Shown here in pieces: positions 1 through 11,200 of a stretch of 64,000 nucleotides of DNA; positions within the stretch are counted from its first letter, which is position 1; the number at the start of each line of letters is the position of its first letter. The DNA is from Manihot esculenta (lineage: Eukaryota > Streptophyta > Magnoliopsida > Malpighiales > Euphorbiaceae), in the NCBI RefSeq assembly GCF_001659605.2, contig NC_035171.2, forward strand, positions 25,957,825 to 26,021,824, given 5' to 3'. Below the pieces are notes generated by a model that did not search any database, was not told the origin of the DNA, and was given only the letters and a program-made list of their open reading frames with translations. A program made the position numbers and the translations under genes.

Positions 1-1046
1 TGCCTAAAGCATGCTCATGCATCATGTTTATATGCGATAGGATGATTGCACTAGTTTCACGAATGTGACGCATTGCATAAATTGTTGATTATATGATGAG
101 ATGGGTGGACCAAGGCGACCTCAATAGCCCGTAAGTCTGTCATTGAGTCCTTGTTAGTCGGGCGAGTACATGTAGGAAAGCCCAATGAGAGCTCCTTCGG
201 GGCCGAGTTATGACAGAGGGAATGTTGGGGTCATGTCTAACCCTGAGGGGAAGGACGTTTCGAGAACCCTCTAAAATCACCCGCGAGAGGAAGTGATTGC
301 TAGCGTGAACTCAAGCGGGAGTGAAAAGGATTGTTGTGTAATAGTTGTGATATGACGGATTTCATGAAAGCATGTAATTAATGAACTGTTTTCTTTGTTT
401 CTACTCACTGGGCTTTTTAGCTCACCCCTCTCCCCTAACCCCGGTTTTGCAGGTTAGAAGTAGTCCAGGAGGACGTCAAGGGTAAAGGTTATGGTTATGT
501 AATAGATTAGTAAGCTTTTAGTGTGGACGTGTATTAAGATTCGATATCCTTTTTGTAAGATGTTATGTATTGTAAGAGTTATGTTTATGGATTAGAAATG
601 TGCTTGGCCCTAAGACTTGGTTAGTCCCTGTTCAATACATGATGTATGTTATGCTAGATGTTGAGTGGAGTTTGAACTAATCTTGTGGCATGTGTTGTTT
701 ACCACGTTATGTTATGGATGAGGACCCTAGTGGAGGTCTTATGTTTGTGGTTTGATGCATGCACAGGTTAGGTTCTAGTTCTTTGGATGTATCCCAGCTT
801 GATGTATGTTATGTTGACCCGGCTAGAGTTTTGAGGGCTCTAGAAAAGGGGGTTTCTTTATGTTTCCAGTTATGTTGCATACAGGACAAGCTCGGTTTAT
901 ACACCATATGTTTCCGTTTTTATGTTAAAGTTTTGATCATGTATGGGATTTGACCAGGTGATAGGAGGTATGTTTGGCTTGCTACGGGTCCCGGCGGCCT
1001 TAAGCCGATCTGGATCCTAGCGCCGGTGGCGGTTCGGGCCGTTACA
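1..1046 (+). mobile_element. Truncated long LTR of a Tekay/Del-like Gypsy retrotransposon
   Basis: The window opens inside a long, relatively GC-rich LTR. Visible marks are a pyrimidine-rich block ending in a TTTTGCAGGTTAG motif near 440-456, and a 3' edge ending in GGGCCGTTACA at 1036-1046. A degenerate GGTATC core follows at about 1051, as expected of a tRNA-iMet primer site (usual TGGTATCAGAGC). The same 3'-terminal sequence recurs, decayed, at 13398-13487, which supports a repeat family. The 5' end lies outside the window. Assignment to Tekay/Del rests on LTR style, not on a coding domain. The exact edge could instead be the second TTACA at 1070-1074. Confidence 0.55.
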
Positions 1047-1209
1047 GAGGGGTATCGATTTCCGGGCTGTTACATCAGCAATCTTGTAAGGAGACTATTT
1101 ATGTCTTGTTGATGATAATTGGACGAGAATTATGGTCGGGTACCTAGCATATAAACACTTAGCAAAAATAATGTAAAAGCATATAGAAGAAAATATCTCA
1201 TTAAAAATA

Positions 1210-1870
1210 AAAATTACAAAACTGGGCCATCGTTATTTATGGGCAGGAGCAAGTAAAGCAACGAAGACCGATCTAAACAGGTCACGCGCTCCAGACCGTG
1301 AAGACAACTGTCAGTTTCGAATCTAAAAAATAAAAAACCAGCGTGGGGACTTTTGATATTGTACAATAATTGTCTACAGTAGGCCATATGCTAGCACTCG
1401 GAGTTAGGGCCACGTGATAATAATCTGATCAAAGGATACTTAGTCCCACCGAGGAAAGAGAAGACTCGGACACTTCAGATCTCAGCAAGACTCACCCCCT
1501 TCATTACTAGGCGAGGCTCCATAGGAAGTTATTGTTAGAGAGCGAGCAGATTCTCATTACGCCTATGATCATGGATCCTCGATTAATTAGCTGATGTGAT
1601 CCCTTATCGAATAGCCAGTACCAACCATGTTTTCAGGAAATATTATAAATAACTCCATCTTTTTACAGTATAAAAATTAACGTTCACAGAAACAAATATA
1701 TACAATTCTTACATAACTATTGTTGAGTTTTAAGCAAGTTCTTATATTTGTCCTATTTTTCAGTTTATTGATTTACATGTCAAAGTAGTTGCCATAGATA
1801 CTAACCATTTCACGTTCTCTTTCTTGTAAGATTAGCCAATCGCAGTGCAACTTTGTCAGTTGATACTTAG
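1210..1870 (+). mobile_element. Tat-like Gypsy remnant: internal 3' end plus decayed 3' LTR
   Basis: The LTR part starts at 1354 (TGATATTG), directly after a purine-rich stretch (AAAACCAGCGTGGGGAC) matching the polypurine tract of the other family copies. It keeps the family landmarks in order: TAGGCCATATGCTAG, a GGCGAGGCTCC block, a TACAGTATAAAA TATA element near 1660-1671, and a CCAATCGCAG block near the 3' end. The terminal AACATCA is lost. No coding capacity remains. The left edge of the internal part is approximate. Confidence 0.65.
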
Positions 1871-3338
1871 TAACATGGACTCTTATATAAATAAGAATGT
1901 AAATTTCTAAAAAGAAAATATTAAAATATCCTTTAGTCCTTTTAAATGAAAATGAATCATTTTTATATAAAAAAAATTCTCTTTTATGCATATAAGTTTT
2001 TAACATCAAATTTTAGTTTACAAACTTCTACACTATCCATTCCATAATTTTTATTTATTTTATTTTTATATATATTAAAAATAATTTTTATTTTATTTAT
2101 TTTAAAAATAGAAAAGATTTTTACAAATAAAATTAAATTAAATAGAATTATAATAATTAATTTATATATTATTATAATTGAAAAAATAATAATAAATAAT
2201 AATTTTGAGATAATAAAAAAATAATAAAAATTAAGAGGTGGAGAGAGTATTATTTATTTATTAAAAAATTAATTTTCTATTTTCTATTAATGCATGAACT
2301 ATTACATTTTTTACATTAAAAAAAAAAGAATATAGGGAACCATCTTATAATAATTGCACTAAAAAATAATGCAATAGTTGTTCACACCGGCAAGGTTTGA
2401 TGACGCAGTGTAAAGTAGAAATGGTTTAACCTTTCTTGTGACTTGCGCATTTATTTGTATGATCTACACAAGTAACTAACACTGCTTAGTATTTGCCAGG
2501 CTGTGATTACCCAAAAAAAGGAGTTTTCCTCTTTTATCATCATCTAATATGAAAAGTGCTTTTCACCTTAGAATTCTAAGAAATTTTTTCTAACAAATTT
2601 CACTTAGCCATCTCATCTCGTTCCAATACAAATGATGATTTTTAGATTTTGGCTTAATTAAGAGTCCACTATAACTCATAAATTTATTCTTATAATGGAT
2701 AATTAAATTTAATTAATGTAAAATTAATAATAATAATAATAATAATAATAATTTATATAATAATTAATAAAAATATAAAAAAATCAAGATATATACAATA
2801 AATTAAATAATGTGCTGACGCATATTGTAAAAAACTCATAAATGATATAAATAAAATAAGCTATTTGTGTGTTATTTAATATTTAATTTGATATAAGTTT
2901 ATCTCATTCCATATATATATTTGGATTATTGTTATATTTAATATTATCTAATTATTTTTATAAATTAATTTATTTTTTATAACATTCATAAATTAACTGA
3001 TTCACATAACATAAATATGATTCACATTTTTAACTATTAAATAATAATTAATAATATTATGAATAATCATATATTTTAATAAGTTATTAAAATTTTTTAT
3101 CAACATGATTTAAATAATTTAATTAGTTAGTAATATATTATTTTATTTAAATATATTATAATATATGTGTGTTTATGTGTAGTTTTATTTCAGACATAAA
3201 CGTTAATTAATTTATAGTTTTTCTTATTTATATTAGTTAATCACATGTATTAGTAATGAAATATGCCTTTATATATAAATTATATATTTTTTTTAATTAA
3301 AATTATATAATTAATAACTATATATAAAACAATATAAT
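1871..3338. other. AT-rich intergenic DNA, no gene seen
   Basis: This stretch is very AT-rich with no convincing coding frame. It holds an (ATT/TAA)n microsatellite at 2725-2752. From about 3070 onward it also holds the left part of an AT-rich dispersed repeat whose other copy lies at about 37810-38310. The repeat is interrupted at 3338 by the Tat-like element. Confidence 0.6.
2725..2752. repeat. (TAA)n microsatellite
   Basis: About nine uninterrupted TAA trinucleotides are visible. Such tracts are expected to vary in length between individuals. Confidence 0.9.
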
Positions 3339-3988
3339 TGATGATATATAAAAAATTTTTAAAATAAGCCAATGAGCTGTGATTATAAAATAGGGCTATG
3401 TAATAAGATTTATAAGTTGATAAGCGGTTACACCTGTAAAAAGAAAGGTTTAGATGATCATGTTCTCAAGACTCATACGTCTGGATTCTCATGAAGACTC
3501 AAACGACCATTATATTCAGAACCAAGAGAAAGAAGATCCTGTCTCGGGATAGGTCGGTCTCAGACCGAACAAACTCGCCCTCTCAACTTTAGGGCAAGTC
3601 TCCATAAAAAAATTACCATTAAATAGTTACAATCCAATATATCTCCTTCACGCCTACAATCACAGGATACCCAACCAATTAGTCGGTGAATATCTCTTAC
3701 CAGCGAGCCGGCCATATTATCATTGGATTATTAGAAAATACTATAATTAACTATCCTCTTACAGTATAAAAACCAACGATCACAAAGACAAAGGTACGTA
3801 TTCTCTCACATCAATGCTCTAAATTCTAAGCAATTCCTCACTCTCGCCTTATTCTTCAGTTTACTGACTTGAGCGTTAGAGTGGTTGCCGTAGGTGTCAA
3901 CCGCCTCACTTTCTCTTTCTTACAGGTCTAGCTAATCATAGCACAGCTTTACTCCGCCCACGTCATCATTTTAGTTTCAGCAACATCA
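3339..3988 (+). repeat. 5' LTR of the Tat-like element
   Basis: The LTR is 650 bp with TG..CA ends. A TATA element (TTACAGTATAAAA) lies near 3763-3775. The copy is visibly diverged from the 3' LTR at 6970-7602, including small indels, so the insertion is not recent. Confidence 0.85.
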
Positions 3989-4007
3989 TTGGTTCCGTTG
4001 CCGGAAA
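3989..4007 (+). promoter_or_regulatory. Primer-binding site, tRNA-Asp type
   Basis: The sequence TTGGTTCCGTTGCCGGAAA directly abuts the LTR. It matches the usual plant TTGGCGCCGTTGCCGGGGA, complementary to the 3' end of tRNA-Asp(GUC), apart from a few transition-type differences. Confidence 0.8.
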
Positions 4008-4095
4008 CTCCATTGATTTTTCTCTGTTCATTTGAATTAAAACTAGCCTCTTATCATTTTTCTATTAAAAAGAAATCTCACATTTCCCTCCTGAC

Positions 4096-4960
4096 ATGGC
4101 CGAAATCTTAGAGGCTGCTGCTAAGGGTATTACCAATAATAACGCTATCATTTCTTTCACTCCTAACAGTGGGCAAAACGCACCCTCAATGGTCAATGAA
4201 GTAGATCTCAATAATCTGAGCATTGAGTAGATGCCCCAGTACATGAGAAGGTTGCAGGTTACTTTCGAGTAATGCAAAGCTCGGGAAGAGGCGTCGCTTA
4301 TAGCTCCTAGGGTAAGAGAGGAAGTCTCGTTGACACCTCAAGGCCTCAGATAAGGACAGTGACAAAGGCAATCCAAATGCGGTCCAAAGGAAATGACAAG
4401 TTCAAAGAAGAAAAATTATCAGACAATACGCTGAAAGATGACGAGAGAAAGCTAGTGTGGGCTGCTACAAGGCACCAGGAAGGACAGGAAAAGGGCAAAA
4501 GAACAAGCCAAAAATAAGACCAGAAGCCGGAGAAATAAGGATATAGGGAAAAACACGAAGATTACCTAGTCTCCCAAAAAAGGGATGGCCAAAGTAAGTC
4601 TAAGAATGACGCCCCATTAAATGACTCACAAACACATACTCTAATGTGGTTTAGGAAAAACGACAAGAAGATTAGGTGGCCTCTCAAATCCTAAGAAAGA
4701 TGAAAAACGAGGCAGGACCAAGTACTGTCATTCTCATGTACACCACAGACATATAACGGAGGAGTACCAGCAATTGAAAGATGAGATCGAAAGATCAGTA
4801 AGGAACATCAGAAAAAGAAAAAATAGGAGGCTTGAGCTCGAGGTAATAATTCCCAAAACTACCATTGACAGTGAATCTGTGAGGGTTATTTATGTAATTA
4901 CAGGAGGACCGAGTGTTAATAGGGGAGACAACAAGAAAAATATCACAGTCATTTAGCTTC
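4096..4960 (+). pseudogene. Decayed Tat-type gag
   Basis: An ATG at 4096 opens a frame starting MAEILEAAAK. The same start region occurs at 46917 in the second two-LTR copy, which identifies it as the gag N-terminus. The frame carries several stops (the first in-frame TAG at about 4228). Near 4735-4960 the sequence reads as a relic of the gag C-terminus/protease linker, with EEYQQLKDEIER followed by IYVITGGPSVNRG. In intact Tat elements this region comes just before the aspartic protease. The product cannot be made as it stands. Confidence 0.65.
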
Positions 4961-5135
4961 CGAATCTAATTTCGAGCTTTGAAATTGGTCAAGTTAGACA
5001 ACTAAGTCTTTTATTTTATCCTTAAAAAATATTTGTAGTTTATGAAAATATTATAAAACTAAGATGCATTCTTCAAGCTTTTTTGATAGGAAAATTAGAA
5101 TCGTTGGATGGATGAAAGCGTGGAGACAAGAACAA

Positions 5136-5700
5136 AGACTATAAGGCAATTTTTATCAGACCAGATCATAATGCGATTTTCACCAGACTACTGGAGTATT
5201 GGTCCCACTAATCAAGATCATAAGGCAATTGCCAAGCCATCCGGGCATCGGTCTATAAAGACAAACTTATAAAAGGTCATAAGGCAGTTTTTACTAGACC
5301 AAGTCACAAAGCGATTTTTGCCAAACCACTCGGGCGTTGATCTCACTAATCAAGGTCATAAGGCAATTGTTAGGCCATTCGAACGTTAATCCGCGGAGAC
5401 AAACTCATAAAAGGCCATAAGGCAGTTTTCGCCAGGACAAGCCACAAAGAGGTTTTCGCTAGACCACTTGGGCGTTGGTCTCACAAATCAAGGTCAAAAG
5501 GCAATTCTCAGGCCATTCGGGCATCGGCCTGTAGAGACAAACTTATAAAAGGCTATAAGGCAATTGTCAGGCCAGGTCACAAGATAGTCTTCGCCAGACC
5601 ACTCGAGTATTAGTCTCATTAATCAAGGCCATAAGGCAATTGCCAGGCTATCCGGGCGTTGATCCATGGAGACAAACATTTATAAAGGCCTCACAGCCAT
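5136..5700 (+). repeat. Tandem repeat array, unit about 138 bp
   Basis: The phrase ATCAAGGTCATAAGGCAATT recurs near 5212, 5350, 5487 and 5627, giving a period of about 137-140 bp over roughly four imperfect units. Each unit also carries a CCAGACCACTCGGGCGTTGG-like block. The array lies between the gag relic and the 3' LTR, the region where Tat-lineage elements characteristically build tandem repeats. Confidence 0.75.
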
Positions 5701-5859
5701 ATTAACAGATGTTGGTCATGTATAAGAAGGCATTTAATAACTAGGTGTTAGTCCCATAAAAACATGGCCATGAGATAGGAATCTGATGGACCAAAAGAAC
5801 GGGTGTTGGACCGATGAACAAAAGTTTTAAGGTTTTAGAGGGAAACCTCCAGCCACATA

Positions 5860-6790
5860 ATCTGGTATTAGTCCTGATGAACAAGAGTTTTTAAGACATT
5901 TGATATTAAGGCCATAAGGCGAGTATGCCAGGCCGACCAATCGAGTGTCAGTCTCGCTTTACAAAAAAGTTTTTAAGACATTTCATGCCAGACTGCAAAG
6001 CAGGTATACGCCAGACCGACCAATTTAGTGTTGGTCCTGTGTCATAAAAAGTTTTTAAATCATTAGATGATCGGTTGCAAAGGCTAGAAAAATGACCGGA
6101 AGCTCGAGTAAAAAGAGCTCGCAAGAGCATAAATGCTCGGAAGATGCTTAAGGGCAAAAGAGTCGGGAAGATAAAAGCAAAAATGCTCAGAAGATGTTTA
6201 AAGAGACCAGAAGATATATAAGAAAAAAAGTACTCAGACGAAAATCAAAGCTGTGAGTTCAGAAAATGACAGGGATCGAAAAGAACTCGGACTAAAGTCC
6301 AGGGCTAGAAAATGTCTGGAAGCCTAACAGGGCGAAAATGTTTAGAAGATCACTAGGGACATTGAGACAAGAAAATGCTCGGAAGAAAGTTAGGGCTAGA
6401 AATGCATGAACTCCTATCAGGAAGCTCGTCAAGGCATTTGATGCTAGAAGGCCACAAAACTCGTTAGGGCTGTACAATGCCAATAAGCTCGCAAGGGTTA
6501 GAAAAATACCCAGAAGCTCGCAAATGAACTTGGTGCCAAAAGATCGTCAAGGCTGTAACAAGCCAGGAAGCCTGTCAGGACTGTACAAGGCCAAGGAATT
6601 TGTAGTGGTTAGAAAAATGCCGAAAAGCTCATCAAGACATTCATGCCAGAAAGTCCGGAGGCACGTTAGGGCTAAGATCAGAACTAGAAAAATGGCCGAA
6701 AGCTCGTCAAGGCATTTGATGCTAGAAAGTCTGAAGGCGTGTCAAGGCTAAGATCAAGGCTAGAAAAATACCTAAAAAATTATCAAGGCA
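5860..6790 (+). repeat. Further degenerate tandem repeats of the Tat 3' region
   Basis: Two more arrays follow. At 5860-6070 a unit of roughly 100-120 bp contains AAGTTTTTAAGACATTT and CAGACCGACCAAT. From about 6080 to 6790 shorter units repeat GAAAATGCTCGGAAGAT and AAGCTCGTCAAGGCATT. Copies are too diverged for an exact count by eye. Open frames in the array read these repeats and have no gene-like features. Confidence 0.6.
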
Positions 6791-6969
6791 TTATTATATC
6801 ACTCGAACCAATTTTTGACAAGATATTAAACCTGATTGATCGACAAGGCAAGCAAGAAGAAAGCAAGGACATTATGCACTCAGCCTGGACAAACAAACCA
6901 AAATGACCGAGATCATGAAGACAACTATCATATTTGAATCTAAAAAATCGAAGAGTAGCGGGAGATCTC

Positions 6970-7602
6970 TGATGCTACATAAGAATTTTCAAAATAAGCC
7001 GTGAGCTGTTACCATAAGATAGGGCCATGTGGTAAGGTTTGATGAGCTGATAAGCGGTCCCACCCATAGAAAGAAAAACTTGGACCACCATATCCTCATA
7101 AAGACTCAGACGCCCGGATCCTCATGAAGACTCAGACGACCGTTGTATTCAAAACTAAGAGAAAGGAGACCCTGCCTCGGGACAAGTCGGTCTTAGGTCA
7201 GACAGACTAACTCTCTCAACTTCAGGGCTAATCTACATAAGGAAGTTATCGTTAAACAGTTACAATCCAACAGAACCCTTTTACGCCTGCAATCATGGGA
7301 TACCTGACCAATTAACTGGTGAAGATCTCTTAGTAGCGAGTCGGCCACATCATCGTTGGATTATCAGGAAATACTATAATTAATCATTCTCTTACAGTAT
7401 AAAAATCAACAATTAGAGAAACAAACGTACGCTATTCTCTCATACCAATACTCTGAATTCTAGACAATTCCTCACTCTCACCTTATTCTTTACTTTACTA
7501 ACTTGAGCGTCCAACCTCTTTACTTTATTCTTTTTGCAGGTCTAGTCAATCATAGTATAACTCCACTTTGACCACGTCATCATTTTAGTTTCAGCAACAT
7601 CA
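6970..7602 (+). repeat. 3' LTR of the Tat-like element
   Basis: The LTR starts TGATGCTACATAAG and ends AGCAACATCA. It is preceded by a GCGGGAGATCTC purine-rich tract and followed by the ATAAT target duplication. A TATA element (TTACAGTATAAAA) is near 7394. Confidence 0.85.
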
Positions 7603-8172
7603 ATAATATTTTTATTGACAATTACATATAATATATATTAATATTAATAATATTATTACTTAGATGTTAATATTATTATTTTTATCATTGTTTTGATACA
7701 AATTATTTATTATTTTAAAATAAATATAAAAATATTATAATTTTATGCATAAAAATTAAGATTTGACTAAAATTTAAAATTAATGTTAAAAAAAGTTAAA
7801 ATAAGAATTAGAAATGAACTGAATTCATAAAAAAAATGTTTAGAAATATACTGAAATTTAATTTTAAATATGATTTTTAAAAATTGAAAAATTAAAAATT
7901 TAATTCCTTTTATGACTTTTAGCTAGAACCGTATATCTAATCTGGAACCCAACAGCTCTAATAACCATCGACAATTAGTAAGCGATGGACAATTAGTAAT
8001 ACTACAACTAAGAGATTGAAGAGTATAAATGCTAATGTTATTAATGCATCGACAACTAAGCTAGTGTAGACATAGACTTTGTTGGTAGTTAGATATTTAT
8101 TGATTTTGGCTCATCTTCCATTCAAGTCCCATACCCCATTTTATAACTTTCAAATCTACTTTCCTTATTAAC
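7603..8172. other. AT-rich flank; right half of a dispersed repeat, then gene upstream region
   Basis: From 7603 to about 7960 this continues the AT-rich dispersed repeat split by the element at 3339-7602. It ends in an AACAGCTCT block that corresponds to AACAGCTTT near 38300. From about 7960 to the TATA box it is the upstream region of the lipid-transfer protein gene. I recognise no specific operator there. Confidence 0.55.
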
Positions 8173-8179
8173 CTATAAA
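8173..8179 (+). promoter_or_regulatory. TATA box of the lipid-transfer protein gene
   Basis: TATAAAA lies 38 bp before the ATG at 8217. Transcription would be expected about 25-32 bp downstream, which predicts an unusually short 5' leader of some 10-20 nt. Confidence 0.7.
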
Positions 8180-8216
8180 AGCTGCCTTTGCAACACAAAC
8201 TCAACCACCGCACAAA

Positions 8217-11200
8217 ATGCTCAGAATACGCACCTCCACAATTGTTGCCGTCATTTTCTTCTCCACAGTATGCCTGGTGTCTGCCCAAGCGCCCTCCCGT
8301 GCACCGTCTTCAGGCATGGAGCCATCGCCCCTATCGCCTTCAGCACCTACACCTTTCATGCCTCTAGCACCTTCAGCACCTACACCTTTCATGCCTCTAG
8401 GGCCGTCCTTGGGGCCGTCATCACTTGACTGCATGACGCCGCTGTTCAACATGTCAGATTGCTTGACTTATGTAGAGGAATCGAGTAACGTGACGGTGCC
8501 GGACAAGAATTGCTGCCCGGAGCTAGCCGGTTTGATCGATGGAAGTCCTATTTGTTTGTGTCAGCTGCTGAGTAATACTAGCTTGACGGAGTCTTATGGT
8601 ATCAAGATCGACATCAATAGAGCTCTTAAACTTCCTTCTGTCTGTCGTATTAGCACTCCTCCGGTTAGCACGTGCGCAGGTACTTTTATTTTTCTTTTTT
8701 ATATTTTTTTAATAATGAAAGATGGAATAAATTACAAATCAAATTTATATGTCCTAATAATTAATCATTTAGTTTCGATTTAAATCATCAAATTAAAAAT
8801 TAAGTTTTAACATTTTTAATTAATTAAGTTATTGTATGAAATTTTAAAATTGTAAACTAATATTAAGTTAATTTAGTAATTAATTTTAATAAAAAATTAA
8901 AATAATTAATTTCAATAAAATATAAAGATTGAAAGATAATAAAAAAATATTCATCTAACTTGAGGTGGAGATCTCTAATTTTATATAAAACTTGTTTTAA
9001 ATTATATTAATTATAGATTACACATATGCAGTGATGAAAAGTTGTTGCGCTAATAAAATACACTGCATATATGAAATTATAAAATTATTCATTTTTTAAA
9101 TAATTCATTTTTCCCCTAAAATTTTTAAACAAATTAATTTATTAACATCCCATCTTATCGTTTTGCTTCTTCAATCATTTTTAGTACAATGTGTCTAAGC
9201 TGAAAATTTAAAAAGCTTAATGAAATTTTTTTTAATTATAATTTAATTCTTATAATATAAAAAATATATTAATTAATCTCTTAATTTTAAAAAATATATT
9301 AAAATTAACATAATAATATAAAGTTTAAAATTTTTTAATATAAAAAATTAATTAATATATTTTTTAAAATTTTAAAAAATATATTTAAAAGTAATTGTAA
9401 ACGATATAGTTGGTTGACGGAGCCCGAAGGGAGTGCATTTTCAAAATATCTAAATAATAAATTTAATTTTAATAATATATAAATTGATTTCAGAATTTTG
9501 AAAAAATGAAATGATAAGGTAGGCTGGGCCGGTGAGGTTCTTTAATATGGTTGTTTTGATCCAATTTAATGTTGCCTTTGAACAAAAAAAAAAGAAATTT
9601 AATGTTGCCCCTATCAAGCCAACCTCGTCGGTGTCCCATCATCCAATCAATATCCGCGGCGACAGCTGTCGCCTGTTGTATCACATTTATCATAGGCCCG
9701 CTTTTATATTAATTATACTTTCTTAATCAATACAAAAGCTTTTTTTGTAAGACTAAGAGGGATATTATATAAATCTCATTCAATCTATTAAATTGAAAAA
9801 TGAGAAAAATATATTCCTTCCATTGTAATAACATAAATTTGTTTTTATTTTTATGTTGATTAACATTATTATTTAAGCGATAAATTTTATTTAATCTTTT
9901 ACTATTCCGTTTATTTACTTTATTAAAATTAAAATATTAATAAATAGATTTCTTTTTTTAAACATAATTATAATTTGCGACATAGAAAAGAAAAAAAAAC
10001 ATTCTAACTTTATTTTTTTTTGTTTTATTAACTTTTGGAAATAATTATTTCATATTTTTTTATTTAATTAATATGTTAATTAAGTAGTAATTATTATCAA
10101 TGTTACATGCATCTGTTGAATAAAAGGAACCTCCCTTCTAATAAATTTTTTGAAATCCCATTTTAATAATTTTAGAATATATTAAACAATACAAAAATAA
10201 AGATTATTTTCTTTTATTATATTTTTCTAACAAATTTCACTTAGCCATCTCATTTCATTTCAAAACAAATTTCATTTTTACAGTAATTTTTGAAAATTTT
10301 TATTTGAATTTATTCAATAAAATTTTTTATCAGGATAAAGAATATAATATAATTAAATAATAATTTATTTTATTATTTATGATAAAATTGTATAATGTGA
10401 AATAAAATTTTACAGTAATAAAAAAATATATATAAATGCCAAAGGAAACTTTTAAAAGAGTCCATTAACTTCTTTTATTTGTTTCCTTTTAGCCTTGGGA
10501 TACCCAGTGCCAGGTCCTGGATCAGGCCCAACACCCAGCAAAGGGGATATCGCACCAGGTATTTTAAACTTACTCGTGTTTCAATTCATTATTTAATTTT
10601 TGGAATAATTGCACCATTGATTTCTGTATTTTCTCAAATTTTGGTATTTCGTTTTATTTTTGTTAAAAAAAAAAAATCTTATAGTCGATTTACACACTCA
10701 CACTCACACTCACACAGTCACACACACCACTATTCAATTCTATCTCCATCATTTCTTCATATAAAAAAAAAAATCTAACTTCTGTTTATTTTTCATTTTT
10801 TATTATTATTTCTACTATTACTAAATCATAAACTTGTAATTGGTTTAATATTTTTTCCATTTTTTATTTATAAAATATATTAGAGAATATTATTTTTTTT
10901 AATTTCTCTAGTTTAATGCTTAGTACTCTTATTTTTAAAATTATATTAGTTAGTTCATAAAATTCCATTAACTCTTTAGTTTTTTTGTCCATTGTTAGTT
11001 ATCATCCAAAGAAGTGGAAAATTACCATTGGAATTAAAAAAAAAAATTAGCCTCCATTTATTTATAAATAATAATTTATATTTAGAAAATGTTTTTCATA
11101 AAAAATATCTTCTAATAAAATAATTTATTTTTTATTATTTAATTTTAATTTAAAAAATAAAATTTATTAATAAATTTATATATGGAGTCCTTAATAAACC

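Larger units (their letters stand above)
3339..7602 (+). mobile_element. Two-LTR Tat-like, gag-only Gypsy element (non-autonomous)
   Basis: The boundaries are firm. LTRs at 3339-3988 and 6970-7602 begin TGATG and end CAACATCA, and the whole is flanked by the 5-bp direct repeat ATAAT (3334-3338 and 7603-7607). An uninterrupted paralogue of the insertion site exists at about 38053-38065. The internal region has a tRNA-Asp-type primer site at 3989, a broken gag from 4096, then three kinds of degenerate tandem repeat and a purine-rich tract before the 3' LTR. No protease, reverse transcriptase, RNase H or integrase is present. It must have moved using proteins from an autonomous relative. Retrotransposons keeping only gag are known as TR-GAGs, and Tat-lineage elements are known for tandem repeats near the 3' LTR. 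Confidence 0.85.

Noticed and set aside
8201..8452. Minus-strand open frame overlapping LTPG exon 1
   Set aside because: It is the shadow of the Pro-rich, GC-rich coding exon. The + strand carries signal peptide, eight cysteines and correct splice sites.
10479..10778. Open frame running through LTPG exon 2 into the intron
   Set aside because: The frame is not the one continued from exon 1, and its end reads a CA-rich simple repeat.
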